The translations under genes were made by a program, and so were the position numbers. From the NCBI GenBank assembly GCA_016285245.1, contig JAEEQH010000009.1, positions 1 through 64,000 on the forward strand: a DNA stretch of 64,000 bases. Direction: 5' to 3'. The notes under the pieces were generated by a model that saw only the letters and a program-made list of their open reading frames with translations, did no database searches and was not told the DNA's origin. Positions 1 to 9,590 of this stretch are shown here, one piece after another; position 1 is the stretch's first letter; each line of letters starts with the position of its first letter. The DNA is from Prevotella sp. (GTDB lineage Bacteria > Bacteroidota > Bacteroidia > Bacteroidales > Bacteroidaceae).

Positions 1-1100
<1,100 letters not shown>

Positions 1101-1125
1101 GCAATGCGATATTTCTGAAAGAAAA

Positions 1126-1170
1126 TGAAACAAAAAGCGGCATGTAGGTGCCGCTTTTTTTGTACCTTTG
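1126..1170 (+). promoter_or_regulatory. Promoter of the GH30-CotH-GH2 operon with upstream TGAAAC box
   Basis: The Bacteroidota -7 element TACCTTTG lies at 1163-1170, 17 bp before the GH30 start codon. No TTTG is present at the -33 position. TGAAACAAAA (1126-1135) lies exactly 27 bp upstream of the -7 box, the same spacing as at four other promoters in this window. A second TGAAAG sits 10 bp further up (1116-1121), giving a direct repeat. The box overlaps the A-run of the preceding terminator. Activator binding here is inferred. Confidence 0.7.
1132..1161 (+). terminator. Intrinsic terminator after the CE1 esterase gene
   Basis: A 10-bp perfect stem (AAAAAGCGGC, 1132-1141, with GCCGCTTTTT, 1150-1159) has an 8-nt loop and ends in a run of seven T. 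It lies 31 bp after the esterase stop and ends one base before the -7 box of the next promoter. Confidence 0.85.
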
Positions 1171-1187
1171 TCCCCAAAACTATAAAT

Positions 1188-3608
1188 ATGAAGAAACTGT
1201 TACTCCTTATCGCTATTCTGACGGCCACCTGTGCCGTCTCCGCCCAAAAGACCACCATACGTCTCGACGCCCAGACAAAACACCAGCGCATCACCGGTTT
1301 CGGCGCATTCGTCTGCTCACCGGGTTTCGCCTATAACCACATGAGCACCACCGAGATAAAAAAGGTTTGGGGCGAGACGAGCACCCTCGGCTGTAACATC
1401 ATGCGTCTCTACATCCCCATCGGCGAGAGCAGCTGGGACCAGTCGGTGAACACCGCCAAGCAGGCCAAGAAAATGGGACTCATCGTCTTCGCCTCACCCT
1501 GGGGTCAGCCCGCCCAGTGGAAGACTAACGGCACAAGCAATGCGAAAGACAGCAAAGGGAACATAGGCAAACTGAAGCGCGACAACTGGGGCAATTACGC
1601 CGAGTATCTGGAGAAGTACGTCCAGCATCTTCGTAAGAACGGCGTGGAGCTCGACGCCATCAGCATCCAGAACGAGCCCGACATGGAAGCGACGTACGCC
1701 GGCTGTATCTGGTCACCCAGCGAGATTGCCGAGTTTGTGAAGACCTATGGCAAGACCATCAGCTGCCGTGTGATGGCCCCGGAGTCCATGGGAGCCACCG
1801 ACCACTTCGTCAGCCCGCTGAACAACAGCAACGTGCTCGACTGCTTCGACATCTATGGCGCCCATCAGTACCAGGGGTTGGGATCTGCCTACAAGCAGCT
1901 GGGCAAGAAGGGTAAGGAGATCTGGATGACTGAGTACCTCATCAACTGGAACGAGATAGAGCACAACGAGCGCAACTTTGACTTCTCGAAGGATTTCTTC
2001 AACTTCTTCCGTGCCATCAACACCTGTATGCTCAACGACTTCAACGCCTGGATCCACTATGCCGCCAAACGCTACTACGCCTTTTTAGGCGACGGGGAGC
2101 GTGGGGCAGGCAACAGCGGCGCCATTACCAAGCGCGGCTACATCATGGCCCACTTCGCACGTTTCGTCACAGGCATGACACGTATCAACGCCACCTTCGG
2201 CGCCGGTCTGGAGGGCTCCGCCTACCTGTCACAGAACGGCGATACCGTCGTTGCCGTCATCGCCAACAGCACCAATAATGCTGTGGAGACAACGCTCGAC
2301 CTGCCCTTCTACACCCTGCAGGGCGAACTGCGAACAACGGGTAAAAGTCAGAGCTTCAAGCAGACGGTACTCAACCCAGAGAAAGAGTCGTGCCGCCCGG
2401 TGACGACGATTGCCGCACAGAGCGTATGCACGGTCATGTTCGTCAAATCACGCGACCGCCAGGTGTCCGACATGAAGGGTTCTGCCACCCGTTTCGACCG
2501 TCTCGACGACATGACAACGACGAAGACCAACTTCGGCACGGCCTACCAGCTATCGGGGATAACCGGCAAGAAATTCGACTCATCGAATCCGCTCATCTCC
2601 ACCCGCAAGGCCATTACAGCAGGCTACATCGCACTGAACGACAGTTACACTCAGCTTGTCATGCATATCAACAAGGTGACGTCAACCAGCTCCCTAACAG
2701 CCGGCAAGCCGACACTCTACTACGTCAACAGCGAGGGCAAAGCGAACACCCATGAATACGAGCGTCTGGACCTGAGTAAGGAAGAGAGCTTCGACGTGGT
2801 CTTCGACCTCTCACCGGCCACGTTGACGGACGGCTGTATCGGCCTGCTGTCACTAACCTGCGACAACACCCAGTCACACCTGACCATTAACTTCGGCGAC
2901 GTCTATCTGACCAAGGGTGTCAGCACATATAAGGGGACACTCTCTGGTGCTTTCGTCGCAGATGACTCCAACGTCCTGGAGTTCAGCAACGACGCCGCCT
3001 GCACCAGCATCGACATGACGGCGGTGACAGGACTGCCCACCACCCTGCCATGGACGGAGGGTACCAATCGTGTCCTGTACGTGGCCGAAGACAGCGAACT
3101 GTCGGGCAACAACGTGGTGAAGGGCGGCACCTGTGCCAAACTGGTCATCAACGAGTCGGCAGGTATATTCCGTCCCGCCCAGCCGTTCACAGCCACTGAC
3201 GCGGCCTATACCTGCACGGTCGGCGGCCAGCATATCGTCCAGCTACCTTTCACAGCCGCTGTCCCCGATGGTGTCACCGTCTACACGCTGGATGACAACC
3301 TACAGCCCATAGCCGTCAGCACGGTGCCGGCCAACCAACCCGTGCTCGTCGAGGCACAGGGCGAGGTGACGTTCCGTGGCGCCGGCGAGGTGAGCTACGT
3401 GCCCTGTCCGCTGTCTGACGCTGTTCTGCCCATCGCGACGCCAACCTCCATAATGCCCATCTCCGTCACCCCCGAGGGGGAGAGAACTGAAGCCTTCCCT
3501 CAAGAAAGTCTAGATGGGGTTTGGTATAATCTTCATGGCCAGCGTGTCGCCACATCCCACCATGGCGGTGTCGTCATCCGTGAAGGCCGTAAAATAATCA
3601 AGAAATAA
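1188..3608 (+). CDS. GH30 family endo-xylanase (GH30_8-like), secreted
   Basis: 806 residues. ATG at 1188 is chosen because it begins a clear signal peptide (MKKLLLLIAI, cleavage near residue 20) and lies just after the -7 box; the frame is open further upstream but that part crosses the terminator and promoter. The catalytic (beta/alpha)8 domain spans about residues 21-330. The acid/base is Glu163 in QNEPD and the nucleophile Glu249 in WMTEY; the region after QNEPD resembles the glucuronoxylanase subfamily GH30_8. A GH30 beta-sandwich follows to about 440, then a roughly 350-residue C-terminal part of unclear identity. The protein ends in a YNLHGQRV...VIREGRKIIKK tail of the type seen on other secreted proteins here. 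First gene of a three-gene operon, 6 bp before the CotH gene. Endo-cleavage of xylan at or near the cell surface is likely; dependence on methylglucuronate branches is not established. Confidence 0.88.
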   Translation: MKKLLLLIAILTATCAVSAQKTTIRLDAQTKHQRITGFGAFVCSPGFAYNHMSTTEIKKVWGETSTLGCNIMRLYIPIGESSWDQSVNTAKQAKKMGLIVFASPWGQPAQWKTNGTSNAKDSKGNIGKLKRDNWGNYAEYLEKYVQHLRKNGVELDAISIQNEPDMEATYAGCIWSPSEIAEFVKTYGKTISCRVMAPESMGATDHFVSPLNNSNVLDCFDIYGAHQYQGLGSAYKQLGKKGKEIWMTEYLINWNEIEHNERNFDFSKDFFNFFRAINTCMLNDFNAWIHYAAKRYYAFLGDGERGAGNSGAITKRGYIMAHFARFVTGMTRINATFGAGLEGSAYLSQNGDTVVAVIANSTNNAVETTLDLPFYTLQGELRTTGKSQSFKQTVLNPEKESCRPVTTIAAQSVCTVMFVKSRDRQVSDMKGSATRFDRLDDMTTTKTNFGTAYQLSGITGKKFDSSNPLISTRKAITAGYIALNDSYTQLVMHINKVTSTSSLTAGKPTLYYVNSEGKANTHEYERLDLSKEESFDVVFDLSPATLTDGCIGLLSLTCDNTQSHLTINFGDVYLTKGVSTYKGTLSGAFVADDSNVLEFSNDAACTSIDMTAVTGLPTTLPWTEGTNRVLYVAEDSELSGNNVVKGGTCAKLVINESAGIFRPAQPFTATDAAYTCTVGGQHIVQLPFTAAVPDGVTVYTLDDNLQPIAVSTVPANQPVLVEAQGEVTFRGAGEVSYVPCPLSDAVLPIATPTSIMPISVTPEGERTEAFPQESLDGVWYNLHGQRVATSHHGGVVIREGRKIIKK

Positions 3609-3614
3609 GTCGCT

Positions 3615-5471
3615 ATGCACCGTTACTGCGCTCTCCTCCTCGTCTGTCCCGCCGTGGCTATCGCTATGGCACAGCCGAAGTTCAGTCGGCAGCATGAGCT
3701 GGTTGACGGAGCAAAGAGCATCAGCGTGACCATCACCGGCAACGAGGCAGCGACCATCCGTTATACCACTGACGGCAGCACGCCGACCAGAGACAGTCGT
3801 CAGTATTCGGAGCCATTGCAGTTCCAAGAGACAACCGTCCTGCGGGCCGTCGAGGAGATTGGCGACTCGCTGTCGCCCGTGACGACTGCCACCTATATCT
3901 TCATCGGCTCCGTACTCATTCAGCCCAACGACCCCGAGGGCTATCCCGAGTTCTGGGGGGAATACTGTCAGATATCGGGAACCGCCATTGCCGACTACGA
4001 GATGGACCCGGAGATGACCACCGACCCCAAGCTGCAACCGAGAATCATGGAGGGACTCCGACAGCTACCCATCCTCAGCATCGTCACCGACCGCGACAAC
4101 CTCTTCAGCCATGAGAACGATGAGGAGCACGGTGGCATCTACATCTTCACCGGACCGCCAGTAGGCGACAAGACCGGCCACGGCTGGACCCGTCCCGCCA
4201 GTGTCGAGCTGTTCGGGCCTCTCTCCTCTAATATTGACCTGAGCACTACTTGCGGCCTCCGTCTGCATGGCGGCCACGGTCGTCTGGCCGAGAAGAACCC
4301 GAAACACTCGTTCCGCCTCGTGTTCAAGGAGAAGTACGGTCCGAAGACGCTGAAGTACCCTGTCTTCGGCGACGACAGCCCAGAGAAATTCGACCAGCTG
4401 GTCTTACGTTGCCACTTTGGCAACAGCTGGCAACACTGGGACAAGGACAATCGGAAGGAAGCACAGTACACACGCGATGTATGGACCCGTCTCATGCAGC
4501 GTCGCATCAGCGGCATTGGCGCCGATGCCCTCTATGTCAACCTCTTCCTTAATGGGATGTACTGGGGCATCTACAACCTTGCCGAGCGTGTGGACGACCA
4601 GTTTGGCAAAGACCATCTCGGCGGGAAGAAAGAGGAGATCGACGTCATCAAGATTGAGGAGGACGGCGGTAACCATATTGAGGCCAGCGAGGGCACCCTC
4701 GATGCCTGGAACCTGATGAACGCCGTCGCTGCCAAAGCATCCAACGATGCTGCCTACCAACAACTTGACACGCTGCTCAACATCGAAAGCTTCATCGACT
4801 ATATCATTATCAATCAGTATATAGGCAACACCGACTGGGACCATCATAACTGGTATGCTATCCGCCGGCATAACAACGACTCGGTGAAGAGCGACGGTTT
4901 CTACTTCCTCTGTTGGGACAGCGAGGTCATCTTCGAGGATGTCTACGAAAACCTCGCCAAAGGGTCGGCGAAGAAAGGCTATCCCACGACCATCTTCCGC
5001 AACCTGCTGAAGAACGACCGCTTTGCCCGCCGCTATGTCCGCCGGGCAAAAGAGCTATTGGCCGATGACGGTCTGCTGGGCGAACGTTCTGTGGTGGCAT
5101 TATGGGATAGCCTCTACCACACCATCGACCGTGCCCTCTACGCCGAGGCTGCCCGTTGGGGCGACTACCGTCGCGACGTCCATCGCTGGAAGTCGACAGG
5201 CAAGCTCTACACCGTCGACGATTTCTACCTGCCTGAGCGCGAGCGTCTGCTCTACGAGTACTTCCCCTATCGTTCGGCCATCGTCCTCAACGATATCCTC
5301 AGCTACGTCGGCATTGACGATACCGATGACATCGCCAACCATAGCCTCACAAAGCGCCAAGACGACCACCGCTATTATAACCTTCACGGTCAGGCCGTGG
5401 AGCATCCGCGCCGCGGCACTATCTATATCAAAAACGGAAAGAAAATACACTATAAATCACTACAACCATGA
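3615..5471 (+). CDS. CotH-like kinase-fold secreted protein with N-terminal chitobiase-type domain
   Basis: 618 residues with a signal peptide (residues 1-19, ending AMA). Residues about 25-95 form a chitobiase/hexosaminidase C-terminal-like beta domain (IRYTTDGSTPT). The CotH family domain spans about 150-560, with LRLHGGHGR, the NLFLNGMYWGIYNL strand and the conserved acidic pair in NTDWDHHNW and CWDSE. CotH in Bacillus is an atypical protein kinase of spore coat proteins; Bacteroidota relatives are exported and their substrates are unknown. The tail YYNLHGQAV...TIYIKNGKKI matches that of the enzymes on either side. The stop overlaps the GH2 start (ATGA, 5468-5471), implying translational coupling. 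The role in glycan breakdown cannot be told from sequence; it could be structural or binding rather than a kinase. Confidence 0.85.
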   Translation: MHRYCALLLVCPAVAIAMAQPKFSRQHELVDGAKSISVTITGNEAATIRYTTDGSTPTRDSRQYSEPLQFQETTVLRAVEEIGDSLSPVTTATYIFIGSVLIQPNDPEGYPEFWGEYCQISGTAIADYEMDPEMTTDPKLQPRIMEGLRQLPILSIVTDRDNLFSHENDEEHGGIYIFTGPPVGDKTGHGWTRPASVELFGPLSSNIDLSTTCGLRLHGGHGRLAEKNPKHSFRLVFKEKYGPKTLKYPVFGDDSPEKFDQLVLRCHFGNSWQHWDKDNRKEAQYTRDVWTRLMQRRISGIGADALYVNLFLNGMYWGIYNLAERVDDQFGKDHLGGKKEEIDVIKIEEDGGNHIEASEGTLDAWNLMNAVAAKASNDAAYQQLDTLLNIESFIDYIIINQYIGNTDWDHHNWYAIRRHNNDSVKSDGFYFLCWDSEVIFEDVYENLAKGSAKKGYPTTIFRNLLKNDRFARRYVRRAKELLADDGLLGERSVVALWDSLYHTIDRALYAEAARWGDYRRDVHRWKSTGKLYTVDDFYLPERERLLYEYFPYRSAIVLNDILSYVGIDDTDDIANHSLTKRQDDHRYYNLHGQAVEHPRRGTIYIKNGKKIHYKSLQP

Positions 5472-8400
5472 AAAGAAAACTATTTCTTGCAACGGTCCTG
5501 CTGACAGGCATGACCACTATCAACGCCCAAATCACTGAGATTACTGGTACAGAATGGGACAAGACTGACAAGACCAGTGTTAACCGCGAAACAGCTCACA
5601 CACTCGCCATTCCCATGGCGTCAGATGCTGACATTACACAGAACGACATGACACTGTCGCCTTGGTATCAGTCACTGAACGGCAAATGGAAGTTCATGTG
5701 GGTGGGTGTTCCCACCAGTGCCAAGGCCGAATGGTGTGCCAAGGACTTTAACGATGCCTCATGGACGAGCATCGATGTTCCCTCGAGCTGGCAGGTGTGG
5801 GGACTGAACCACAACAAGTCGTGGGACAAGCCGCTGTACTGTAACACCAGCTACCCCTTCTCATATAATGAGTCGACCTACAGCGTCATGGCCGACCGTC
5901 CGGGATGGTTCACCTACAAGGATAACATGAAGAACCCCGTGGGCACTTACCGACGCACCTTCACCATCCCCGACACGTGGAAGGGTCGTGACATCTACGT
6001 GCGCTTCAACAGCGTGGGCCACGGCAGCTACCTCTGGATAAACGGACAGCGCATAGGCTACTGGGAAGATTCCTACCTCCCGTCGGAGTTTAACATCACC
6101 GACTACCTTGTGGAAGGCGAGAACACCATTGCCTTACAGGTGTACCGCTTCACCAGTGGCTCGTTCCTGGAGTGTCAGGACTACTGGCGTCTGACGGGCA
6201 TCCACCGCTCGTGCTTCCTCTGGGCCGCACCGAAGAGTCAGATTCGTGACTATTTCTTCACCACCGACCTCGACGCCACCTATACCAACGCCAAGGCTAA
6301 TGTCAAACTCTGGCTGACAGGCAGCGAGGCCGTCAGCGGCGGCACCGTCGAGGCACGCATCCTCAAGGAGGGATCTCTCATTGCAAGCGCCAAGGCCGAT
6401 GCTGCTGCCGAGCTTAGCCTCGACATGGACGTCACCGCACCGGAGAAATGGAGCGCCGAGACACCGAACCTCTATGACCTCGTGCTGACGCTGAAGGACG
6501 CACAGGGTAACGTCATCGACCGCCGCGGTGGCAAGGTGGGCTTCCGCGAGGTGAGCATCGGCAGCAACGGCGCCCTGCTCATCAACGGCAAGCGCATGGT
6601 GTTCCACGGTGTGAACCGCCACGACTTCTCGCCGACAAACGGCCGTGCCATCACGCCCGAGGAGATCGAGCAGGACATCCTCTGCATGAAACGGCTGAAC
6701 ATCAACGCCGTCCGCACCTCCCACTACCCCAACGACCCGGTGTTCTATGACCTCTGTGACAAGTACGGTTTGTACGTTCTCGCCGAGGCTAACGTGGAGT
6801 GCCACGGAAACCGCGGTCTGTCATCGGTAGCAAAATTCAAGAACGCTATGGTGGAACGCTCCCAGAACCACGTGCGCTGGATGCGCAACCACGTCTGCAT
6901 CTTCATGTGGTCGTTCGGTAACGAGAGTGGCGACGGCAACAACTTCCAGTCCGTACAGACAGCCATCAAGGCACTGGACAAGACCCGTCTGACACACTAC
7001 GAGGGCGGCAGCAAGTATGCTGACGTCAGCTCGTCGATGTATTGGGACTATAACGGCATCAAGAATATTGGTACAAACCAGAAGGACCGTCCGCACATCC
7101 AGTGTGAGAACAGCCACTCTATGGGCAACTCCATGGGTAATGTCCGCGATATGTACGACCTCTACGACAATGCCAGCTACGCCTGTCTGACAGGTGAGTT
7201 CATCTGGGACTTCAAGGACCAGGGACTGCTGACGAAGAACAGCTCTGGCAAGGAGTACTGGGCCTACGGCGGCGACTTCGGCGACAACCCCAACGACGGC
7301 AACTTCTGCATTAATGGTCTGGTACACCCCGACTGGACGTGGACCTCGAAGTGCTACAACACGAAGAAGATCTACCAGCCCCTGGAGTTCTCGATTGTCA
7401 ATCTGAAGAACAGCACGTTCCGCATCAAGAACAAGCTGGCGTTCCTGCCCAGCAGCACCTACGACGTCAGCTACCAGATCATGGACGAGGAGGGTAACGT
7501 CCTCAGCAGCGCGCCCATCACCACCGACGTCGCCGCTGGAAAGACGCAGACCATCACCATCGACCTTTCAACTCTCAACTCTCAACTCTCAACTGATAAG
7601 GAGGCTTTCATCTACTTCTGCGCCAAGCAGCGCGAGAAGACCGCCTGGGCCGATGCCGGCTACGTCGTCGCCGAGGAGAAGCTGCAGCTTCAGAGCGCCA
7701 CGAAACCGATGAAGGACCTCAACTTCGCCAGCGCCGAAGCCCTGACGGTGGCCGAGACAAGCACCACCGTCACCGTCAGCGGTACCAACTTCAAGGCTAC
7801 CTTCAACAAGAGCAAGGGCACATTGTCGGCCTACACCTACGACGGTGTACCGATGATTGGCTCCAGCAAGTACCTGCAGCTCAACGCCTTCCGTCTGCCC
7901 ACCGACAACGACGGCAGCAAGAAGGGTAGCTGGGACGCCCTGGGACTGCCCCGACTGGGCAACACCGCCAAGGGTACGGGCACGAAGGTGACGACGGCTG
8001 ACGACAGCAAGACCGTCACCGTCAACATGACGAGCACCTACGGCAGCGGCGCAAACACCATGGACGTCACCCTTAGCTTCATCGTCTGTGCCGATGGTAC
8101 CATCATGGTTAACTCGCTGATACGCCCGCAGAACGTGGGCGCCATCATCCCGAAGCTCGGCTTCCGTCTGGAGATGCCGAAAGAGATGGAACAGCTTGCG
8201 TGGTTCGGCCGTGGCCCGTGGGACAGCTACCGCGACCGTAAGGAGGCCTGTCTGCCGGCTATCTACGAGAGTACCGTCACCGACCAGTACGAGGAGTACA
8301 TCCTACCACAGGAGCACGGCACCAAGCAGGAGGTGCGCTGGATGGCTGTGACGAACAGCGACGGTCAGGGACTGCTCTTCGCCGCTCCCGACCAGATGGC

Positions 8401-9442
8401 GGCCTCAGCCGTCCACTTCCGCCCGGAGGACAACTACACCAACAGCAATGAACGCAAGAAGCACACCTACGAGTTCGTGAAGTGCGCCAACAGCGTCGTC
8501 AACCTCGATGCCGTCACCCGTGGCTTGGGCAACAACTCGTGCGGTCCCGACGTGATGGACAAGTACGAGCTGAAGGCTGCCAACACCTCCTTCCGCTTCT
8601 TCATCATCCCCCTGAAGGCCGGTGTCAAGGCAGCCGAGGCCGCCCGTGTCAGTATGCCCGTCTGCCTGCCCGTCAGCGTGGAGCGCAATACCAGCGGCAA
8701 GTTGAAGATGTCGACGAAGACCAGCGGCGCCACCATCTGGTACAGCATCGACGGCGGCGAGTACCAGAAGTACTCGACGGTCATCACGAATAATGCCAAC
8801 TGCACCATTACCGCCTACTGCTCGGCAGAAGGACTGATGGACAGCCCCGTCGTCAGCTATGACTTCGACGCCTATGTCAACAAGAGCGCATGGAAGGTGG
8901 TGAGTGCCGACAGCTATCAGAGCGGCAACGAGGCAAAATATGCCATCGACGGTAGCACCACAACCTTCTGGCACACGCAGTGGAACCCCAGCGAGCCCAG
9001 CTGTCCCCACAACATCGTCATCGACATGGGTACCAACTACAACGTCAGCGCCATCACCTATCTCTCACGCCAGGACGGCAACGAGAACGGTATGGTGAAA
9101 GGCTACGAGGTCTACCTGAGCACCGACGGTAAGACGTGGGGCACGGCCGTCGTCAGCGGTGAGTTCAAGAAGACCACCGCCCTACAGGTGGCCAAGCTGT
9201 CGTCACCGAAGACCGCCCGCTACATGAAGTTCGTGGCGAAGAGCGAGATTAACGGCCGCGCCTGGACCAGCGCCGCCGAGATTGGCATCCAGATAGCTGT
9301 CACACCGACAGCTATCAGTGCCACGCGGAATGATGAAGGAGAAACGAACGCGGTTTTTTATAATCTGCAGGGGCGCCGCATGAGCGGCCCTGCAGACCGC
9401 GGCATCTATATCCAGAACGGAAAGAAAGTTGCCATCAAGTAA
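5468..9442 (+). CDS. GH2 beta-galactosidase with C-terminal discoidin domain
   Basis: 1324 residues with a signal peptide (MKRKLFLATV, cleavage near residue 20). The LacZ-like layout is complete: sugar-binding sandwich (about 60-250), Ig domain (260-360), TIM barrel (365-660), second Ig domain, and a beta-galactosidase small-chain domain (about 760-1050). The acid/base is Glu486 in WSFGNES and the nucleophile Glu547 in QCENSHSMGN. A chitobiase-like beta domain (about 1060-1135) and an F5/8 type C module (about 1140-1280) follow, then the YNLQGRRM...GIYIQNGKKVAIK tail. Residues about 700-709 are encoded by nearly four copies of the 7-bp unit TCAACTC, a low-complexity insert in the linker between core and small-chain domain. 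It overlaps the CotH gene by 4 bp. It probably removes beta-galactosyl groups from hemicellulose or pectin side chains. Confidence 0.92.
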   Translation: MKRKLFLATVLLTGMTTINAQITEITGTEWDKTDKTSVNRETAHTLAIPMASDADITQNDMTLSPWYQSLNGKWKFMWVGVPTSAKAEWCAKDFNDASWTSIDVPSSWQVWGLNHNKSWDKPLYCNTSYPFSYNESTYSVMADRPGWFTYKDNMKNPVGTYRRTFTIPDTWKGRDIYVRFNSVGHGSYLWINGQRIGYWEDSYLPSEFNITDYLVEGENTIALQVYRFTSGSFLECQDYWRLTGIHRSCFLWAAPKSQIRDYFFTTDLDATYTNAKANVKLWLTGSEAVSGGTVEARILKEGSLIASAKADAAAELSLDMDVTAPEKWSAETPNLYDLVLTLKDAQGNVIDRRGGKVGFREVSIGSNGALLINGKRMVFHGVNRHDFSPTNGRAITPEEIEQDILCMKRLNINAVRTSHYPNDPVFYDLCDKYGLYVLAEANVECHGNRGLSSVAKFKNAMVERSQNHVRWMRNHVCIFMWSFGNESGDGNNFQSVQTAIKALDKTRLTHYEGGSKYADVSSSMYWDYNGIKNIGTNQKDRPHIQCENSHSMGNSMGNVRDMYDLYDNASYACLTGEFIWDFKDQGLLTKNSSGKEYWAYGGDFGDNPNDGNFCINGLVHPDWTWTSKCYNTKKIYQPLEFSIVNLKNSTFRIKNKLAFLPSSTYDVSYQIMDEEGNVLSSAPITTDVAAGKTQTITIDLSTLNSQLSTDKEAFIYFCAKQREKTAWADAGYVVAEEKLQLQSATKPMKDLNFASAEALTVAETSTTVTVSGTNFKATFNKSKGTLSAYTYDGVPMIGSSKYLQLNAFRLPTDNDGSKKGSWDALGLPRLGNTAKGTGTKVTTADDSKTVTVNMTSTYGSGANTMDVTLSFIVCADGTIMVNSLIRPQNVGAIIPKLGFRLEMPKEMEQLAWFGRGPWDSYRDRKEACLPAIYESTVTDQYEEYILPQEHGTKQEVRWMAVTNSDGQGLLFAAPDQMAASAVHFRPEDNYTNSNERKKHTYEFVKCANSVVNLDAVTRGLGNNSCGPDVMDKYELKAANTSFRFFIIPLKAGVKAAEAARVSMPVCLPVSVERNTSGKLKMSTKTSGATIWYSIDGGEYQKYSTVITNNANCTITAYCSAEGLMDSPVVSYDFDAYVNKSAWKVVSADSYQSGNEAKYAIDGSTTTFWHTQWNPSEPSCPHNIVIDMGTNYNVSAITYLSRQDGNENGMVKGYEVYLSTDGKTWGTAVVSGEFKKTTALQVAKLSSPKTARYMKFVAKSEINGRAWTSAAEIGIQIAVTPTAISATRNDEGETNAVFYNLQGRRMSGPADRGIYIQNGKKVAIK
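7568..7594 (+). repeat. In-frame heptamer tandem repeat inside the GH2 gene
   Basis: 3.9 perfect copies of TCAACTC lie in frame and encode STLNSQLST. Similar 7-bp units occur in the GH31 and GH43 genes and in several intergenic regions of this window. Confidence 0.85.
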
Positions 9443-9474
9443 GCAGAACGAGGACGCTTTCCCACCTTCAAAGT

Positions 9475-9553
9475 AAACAAAAATCTTCAAAAATCTAACA
9501 CAAATGCCTTTCGACAGGCTTATTTATTGTTAGATTTTTGAAGATTTTTGTTT
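9475..9553. terminator. Long inverted repeat between convergent GH2 and GH5-GH43 genes
   Basis: Two perfect 26-bp arms (9475-9500 and 9528-9553) surround a 27-nt loop that holds a small inner hairpin (GCCT/AGGC). It lies between two converging stop codons (9442 and 9591) and is AT-rich on both strands, so a bidirectional terminator is the simplest reading. The arms consist of repeated AAAATCTTC/AAAATCTAAC-like units. Confidence 0.65.
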
Positions 9554-9590
9554 TTGAAAAGTCGTGCTATTGTTGAGCTTTTCTCAGCAG

